Positions 5,733-8,450 of a DNA stretch of 8,450 bases are shown here, one piece after another; within the stretch, counting starts at the first letter, position 1, and every line of letters starts with the position of its first letter. The DNA is from Acidimicrobiia bacterium (GTDB lineage Bacteria > Actinomycetota > Acidimicrobiia > Spongiisociales > UBA5794). Where the stretch lies: positions 1 through 8,450 of the forward strand of contig JAUVNV010000105.1 of assembly GCA_030599515.1 (NCBI GenBank), in the 5' to 3' direction. A program made the translations under genes and the position numbers. Below the pieces are notes generated by a model. That model was not told where the DNA came from and made no database searches. It was given only the letters and a program-made list of their open reading frames with translations.

Positions 5733-6467
5733 CTACCAGCCGCTCCGGTACGCGGACCCTATCAGCTTGTTCGAATCGGGGTCGAACAGCGCGCACTCGC
5801 CCAAATGGTTACCGGACTCCCATGCCCCCTGCGTTGGCCACAACGCCCAGAAGTCGAGAGCCGAACTCTCGTAGTCAACGCCCACGTACCCCTCGAACGC
5901 ACCCCGGCACACGGACTTGAGATCATCGATGACCGTCTCATCACCCGGATACGGTCCTGCTGCGAATTCGTGGCGGTAGTAGACCTCGGTGTCGTGGGGA
6001 TCGTCGCACGACACGAGAGAGAAATCATCACCGGACAGGTACTTGTCGAGCTCCTCGTCGTCGATGCACTGGCCAATCGACAACCCGCCTTCACCACCGG
6101 CAGGAACAGTCGTGACCGTGGTGGTCACGGCAGCAGAATCGCCGGCGGCGTTCAGATCTTCCAACCCGTCGACGATCGACCCGACCAAGACCGCAGTGGC
6201 AGAGACGGCGGCAACCAGAACGACGGAACCACCAATGAAGACGAGAACGAACAACAGCCATGTCGGGAGGCGCGACCACGATCCTCCCCGCGAACGCTCG
6301 GTCGAGGCTATCGCGGCAGCCGCCGGAGTCTCTGCGCCGCCGCGCTGTGAATCGACCGGGTCTGCAGCAGGCACCGGGTTTCCGTGAACGGGATGGCCGC
6401 ACTGCGGGCAGATAGAGACTTCAGGAGAGATCCTGTCGCCACACTCCGGACAGTCGATCAACGCCAT
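5733..6467 (-). CDS. Zinc-ribbon, single-TM protein with Septum_form-like extracellular domain
   Basis: This 244-aa protein has three parts. An N-terminal zinc ribbon uses Cys6, Cys9, Cys20 and Cys23 in two CxxCG knuckles. After a Pro/Ala/Ser-rich linker (about 30-65), one membrane helix spans about 69-97. A Thr/Val/Gly-rich spacer leads to a C-terminal domain (about 129-242) that looks like Septum_form (PF13845): IGQC (131-134), SCDDPHDTEVYY (153-164), GPYPGD (171-176), a central Cys187, FEGYVG (191-196), LWPTQGAWESG (209-219) and GECALFD (223-229). Cys134, Cys154, Cys187 and Cys225 could form two disulfides outside the cell. Septum_form proteins are mostly actinobacterial and poorly characterised despite the name. 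The ATG at 6467 is chosen because GGAGG lies 7 nt upstream and translation then starts directly on the zinc ribbon. A TTG start at 6494 would add nine residues. The gene is divergent from the MFS transporter. Confidence 0.93.
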   Translation of the reverse strand: MALIDCPECGDRISPEVSICPQCGHPVHGNPVPAADPVDSQRGGAETPAAAAIASTERSRGGSWSRLPTWLLFVLVFIGGSVVLVAAVSATAVLVGSIVDGLEDLNAAGDSAAVTTTVTTVPAGGEGGLSIGQCIDDEELDKYLSGDDFSLVSCDDPHDTEVYYRHEFAAGPYPGDETVIDDLKSVCRGAFEGYVGVDYESSALDFWALWPTQGAWESGNHLGECALFDPDSNKLIGSAYRSGW

Positions 6468-6474
6468 ATCAATG

Positions 6475-6479
6475 CCTCC
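6475..6479 (-). promoter_or_regulatory. Shine-Dalgarno GGAGG that fixes the zinc-ribbon start
   Basis: GGAGG lies 7 nt (CATTGAT) before the ATG at 6467. It is the best-spaced ribosome-binding site in the window and supports this ATG over the in-frame TTG at 6494. Confidence 0.7.
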
Positions 6480-6493
6480 GAGACGCCCGAGCA

Positions 6494-6499
6494 ACCCTA
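6494..6499 (-). promoter_or_regulatory. -10 hexamer TAGGGT for the zinc-ribbon gene
   Basis: TAGGGT on the minus strand would start transcription near 6487, giving a leader of about 20 nt that contains the GGAGG site. It lies in the 97-bp divergent region shared with the MFS gene. Confidence 0.4.
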
Positions 6500-6530
6500 G
6501 TGCTGCGACCCGCTCACGCGGGACTTCCGA

Positions 6531-6558
6531 TTGTCTGTCGGGCTGGCTTTCCTATCAT
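6531..6558 (+). promoter_or_regulatory. Promoter for the MFS gene, leaderless type
   Basis: TTGTCT (6531-6536) and TATCAT (6553-6558) are separated by 16 nt, close to sigma-70-type consensus. The -10 ends exactly 6 nt (GGCCCT) before the GTG at 6565. This is the only promoter in the window with a clear -35, and it supports the GTG start. Confidence 0.6.
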
Positions 6559-6564
6559 GGCCCT

Positions 6565-7776
6565 GTGGATCTGCCTGACGCGACGGACCCCAGCAGAAGA
6601 TGGGTCGTTCCGTTGGCAACGACTGTGATGGTCGGGTTCGGCGTGATTCTCTACGGGTTCTCCGTCTACGCCACCGATCAAGCGGCCGGCGCCGACTTCT
6701 CCAAAACGGCCCTCTCCCTGGCGTACGGCGGTTCGGTATTCGTCGGAGGTCTTCTCGCTCTCCCGGTCGGGCGTTTTGCCGACAGGCACGGCGTGCGCGT
6801 CATCGTCGGTGCGGGAGCGGTGCTCGGTTCGCTGGGCCTCGCCGCATTCTCGGTGTCGAATCAGTCGTGGCAGGTTGTCGTCGCCTGGTGGATGCTGATC
6901 GGGCCTGCCCAGGCCATGATCTACTACGAACCGGCCTACGTCGCCATCGTTCAGTGGTCGTCGGCTCGCGACCGTGCCAGAACTCTGGCGACGATCACTC
7001 TGATCGGTGGCCTGGCCGGCATTGTCTTCATCCCGCTGGCGGCACGCCTGGTTTCTCTCCTCGGCTGGCGATCAGCCGTCATGACTCTGGCGCTCCTGCT
7101 GTTCACCGTCGGAGGAGCCACCGCCGCCTTCGCCCTACCACGGCGCCGCGGTGACATCGTCGAGACTGAGACCAAGTCCGGTTCGGACGTTTCGATGCGG
7201 GGTCTCTTCAAGGACCGCAGGTTCGCGCTCTACACACTGGCATTGACGCTCATGCTCCTGGCCACTCAGGGCATCATCGCCCATCGTGTGGCTCGCTTCG
7301 AGGAGGTCGGGTTCTCTCTGACAACGGTTGCGCTGTGGGCGGCGATCGCCTCGGCGCTGAGCCTGCCGGGTCGCTGGATTGCGCCCATGCTGGCTGATCG
7401 CTTCGGAGCGACCCGGATTCAGGCCTCTATCGCTCTGATCGTGGCGTTCAGCGTCACGCTGATGGTGGACGGCACGGCGTCGTGGCAGATGATCGGCCAC
7501 TTCTTCTTGTTCGGCCTGGCGTTCGGTGCGCTGCTACCGCTTCGAGCCATGGTCATGGGTGGTTGGTTCTCAGGCCCCTCCTACGGCAGGATCATGGGCA
7601 CCCAGTGGACGGGAGTTGTCCTCGTCGCAGCCACCGGCCCCGTTCTCGTCGGCGTGCTGCGGGACGTCACCGGCGGCTACCAGGTGTCAACCGTGATCCT
7701 GACCGCTCTCTTCGTGGCAGCGGCGACGGCGATCCTTCTCAGCGGTACGAAGAGAGTGGGGCCAACCGAGTCGTGA
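6565..7776 (+). CDS. MFS transporter, 12 predicted TM segments
   Basis: This 403-aa major facilitator superfamily protein sits in the cytoplasmic membrane. The N-terminal half begins with a helix at about 14-34. The signature loop-2 motif A is GRFADRHGVRVIV (69-81). A second, related loop is PGRWIAPMLADRFGATR (268-284) at the matching place in the C-terminal half. Between them lie a loop with QWSSARDRART (130-140), GLAGIVFIPLAARL (149-162), GWRSA (167-171) and a charged cytoplasmic linker (about 192-218). This layout resembles the oxalate/formate-antiporter and monocarboxylate-type branches of MFS_1, but the substrate cannot be told. The GTG at 6565 is chosen because TATCAT lies 6 nt upstream and the product then begins with a short polar tail before TM1. 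The frame is open further up to 6472, which would add 31 non-membrane residues and run across the promoter. The gene is divergent from the zinc-ribbon gene by 97 bp and convergent with the 76-aa gene. Confidence 0.94.
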   Translation: MDLPDATDPSRRWVVPLATTVMVGFGVILYGFSVYATDQAAGADFSKTALSLAYGGSVFVGGLLALPVGRFADRHGVRVIVGAGAVLGSLGLAAFSVSNQSWQVVVAWWMLIGPAQAMIYYEPAYVAIVQWSSARDRARTLATITLIGGLAGIVFIPLAARLVSLLGWRSAVMTLALLLFTVGGATAAFALPRRRGDIVETETKSGSDVSMRGLFKDRRFALYTLALTLMLLATQGIIAHRVARFEEVGFSLTTVALWAAIASALSLPGRWIAPMLADRFGATRIQASIALIVAFSVTLMVDGTASWQMIGHFFLFGLAFGALLPLRAMVMGGWFSGPSYGRIMGTQWTGVVLVAATGPVLVGVLRDVTGGYQVSTVILTALFVAAATAILLSGTKRVGPTES

Positions 7777-7833
7777 TGCGGCGTCATTCGCGGAGACGAA
7801 CTCCTGCACCACCCATGATTCGCGAACGGCGGC

Positions 7834-8064
7834 TCAAGATCCACCGGGCTTCAACCACACCGGAGCGTCGGACCTGTAGCCCCGGCGCAGAAGCTCTCCC
7901 ATGACCGCCGAGTTCCGCCGGATCGTCACCTCATCGAGCCGCGGTGCAGAACCGTTGTGCGGCCGTTGAGCGCCTGCCGACACGAACGTCCGATCATACT
8001 CCCCGATCAGCTCCTCGTCCGTCAAGATGGGAGCGGGCAATTCCTGAACGCTTCGGGATCCCAT
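7834..8064 (-). CDS. Small hypothetical protein, 76 aa
   Basis: I do not recognise this protein. The ATG at 8064 follows GGAGG (8069-8073) by 4 nt. The product is hydrophilic, with an acidic helical segment LTDEELIGEYDRTF (14-27), a polar Gly/Pro/Asn-containing middle (28-42), and a second likely helix EVTIRRNSAVMGELLRRGY (45-63), ending in DAPVWLKP (66-73). There is no signal peptide, membrane helix or cysteine. It could be a small cytoplasmic regulator or partner protein, but nothing proves that. The frame is open 69 codons further upstream to a GTG at 8271, directly after the stop of the next gene. That extension contains a run of seven C (8128-8134) and reads as low-quality protein, so the short form is preferred. 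An ATG at 8085 is another possible start. The gene ends 57 bp from the MFS stop, tail-to-tail. Confidence 0.5.
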   Translation of the reverse strand: MGSRSVQELPAPILTDEELIGEYDRTFVSAGAQRPHNGSAPRLDEVTIRRNSAVMGELLRRGYRSDAPVWLKPGGS

Positions 8065-8068
8065 AGAC

Positions 8069-8073
8069 CCTCC
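8069..8073 (-). promoter_or_regulatory. Shine-Dalgarno GGAGG for the 76-aa gene
   Basis: GGAGG followed by GTCT and the ATG at 8064. The spacing is slightly short, but the match is strong. It is the main reason for preferring this start over those at 8085 and 8271. Confidence 0.4.
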
Positions 8074-8272
8074 GTTGCTCGGCATACGCTCTGAATCGGC
8101 ACAGATGGAGACGAGCTTAAGTCGCCGCCCCCCCGACTGTGAGGTATTCAACGTCGACCGGCCATCGAGGAAGACTCCGTTCCGATCGGTGTGAGATGGA
8201 GCAGCCGGCCGCTTCTGCTGGTATCTCATCACGAGTGAGTGGATTCCTCCGCGCGCCAGAGGCTTCGCCACG

Positions 8273-8450
8273 TCAGCGCAGTGTTACGTCACCGGACATC
8301 GTCTTGAGTCGCATCGTTGCACTGATCGACGTCTCTCCGTTCCCGGACGAAGGGGAAGTGAGGTTCCTGAACCGGCCCGACCGGGTCTGGATGTCCGCCT
8401 CGATCGACATTCCCGATGCGAGCCCGATGTCGAAGTTGCCCGACATCGCC
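8273..8450 (-). CDS. C-terminal end of a DUF4097/adhesin-like protein (partial)
   Basis: An open frame of 58 codons enters from the right edge of the window and stops at TGA (8273-8275). Its start lies outside. The visible part reads as alternating short beta-strand repeats with Ser/Gly turns: NFDIGLASG near its beginning, then IEADIQTRSGRFRN in the middle, and LKTMSGDVTLR at the very end. A closing SGDVTLR-type strand after a V/I-x-V/T-x-SG repeat is typical of DUF4097-type putative adhesin domains, which form a right-handed beta structure. This family call comes from pattern memory over a short segment and is moderate. The 76-aa gene lies 208 bp downstream on the same strand and could be cotranscribed. 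What lies upstream cannot be seen. Confidence 0.6.
   Translation of the reverse strand, partial: AMSGNFDIGLASGMSIEADIQTRSGRFRNLTSPSSGNGETSISATMRLKTMSGDVTLR

Noticed and set aside
5397..6350. Plus-strand open frame of 317 codons across the udk start and the zinc-ribbon gene
   Set aside because: It is antisense to two well-supported genes and to the udk promoter, and the product shows no domain.
7777..7833. TTCGCG/CGCGAA dyad between the convergent MFS and 76-aa genes as a bidirectional terminator
   Set aside because: Only 6 bp with a loop near 28 nt and no T-tracts. Too weak to call.

Overview
The window is ordinary high-GC chromosomal DNA, most likely from an actinomycete-type bacterium (Actinomycetota). 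The evidence is the GC-rich third codon positions, the frequent GTG starts, a Septum_form-type extracellular domain, a Tat-type lipoprotein signal, and start codons lying 6-8 nt behind TANNNT -10 hexamers, as in leaderless actinobacterial transcripts. Assignment to a class such as Acidimicrobiia is only a guess. I see no phage, IS element, CRISPR array, rRNA or tRNA.

Left part (1-2421, minus strand): a Tat/lipobox-anchored, methionine-rich three-domain multicopper oxidase, followed 89 bp downstream by a class I SAM-dependent methyltransferase. A 170-bp divergent region (2422-2591) separates the oxidase from a plus-strand run: a small P-loop NTPase of the AAA_28/NadR-like type, a three-helix membrane protein resembling DUF4337 proteins, and an SGNH/GDSL hydrolase.

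Middle part (4844-6467, minus strand): uridine kinase (udk), whose 3' end overlaps the SGNH hydrolase tail-to-tail by 50 bp. Upstream of it lies a zinc-ribbon/one-TM/Septum_form-like protein, which is divergent from a plus-strand MFS transporter (6565-7776).

Right edge (minus strand): a probable small protein of 76 aa with no recognised family, and the last 58 codons of a protein with DUF4097/adhesin-like beta repeats that runs off the window.

The genes do not form one obvious pathway. The oxidase suggests periplasmic or cell-surface copper handling. udk is pyrimidine salvage. The other genes are transport, envelope or housekeeping functions. The most consistent unexplained signal is regulatory: six of nine complete genes carry a TANNNT hexamer ending 6-8 nt before the chosen start codon, and these hexamers also argue for shorter starts than the longest open frames. 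I found no convincing new multi-gene system.
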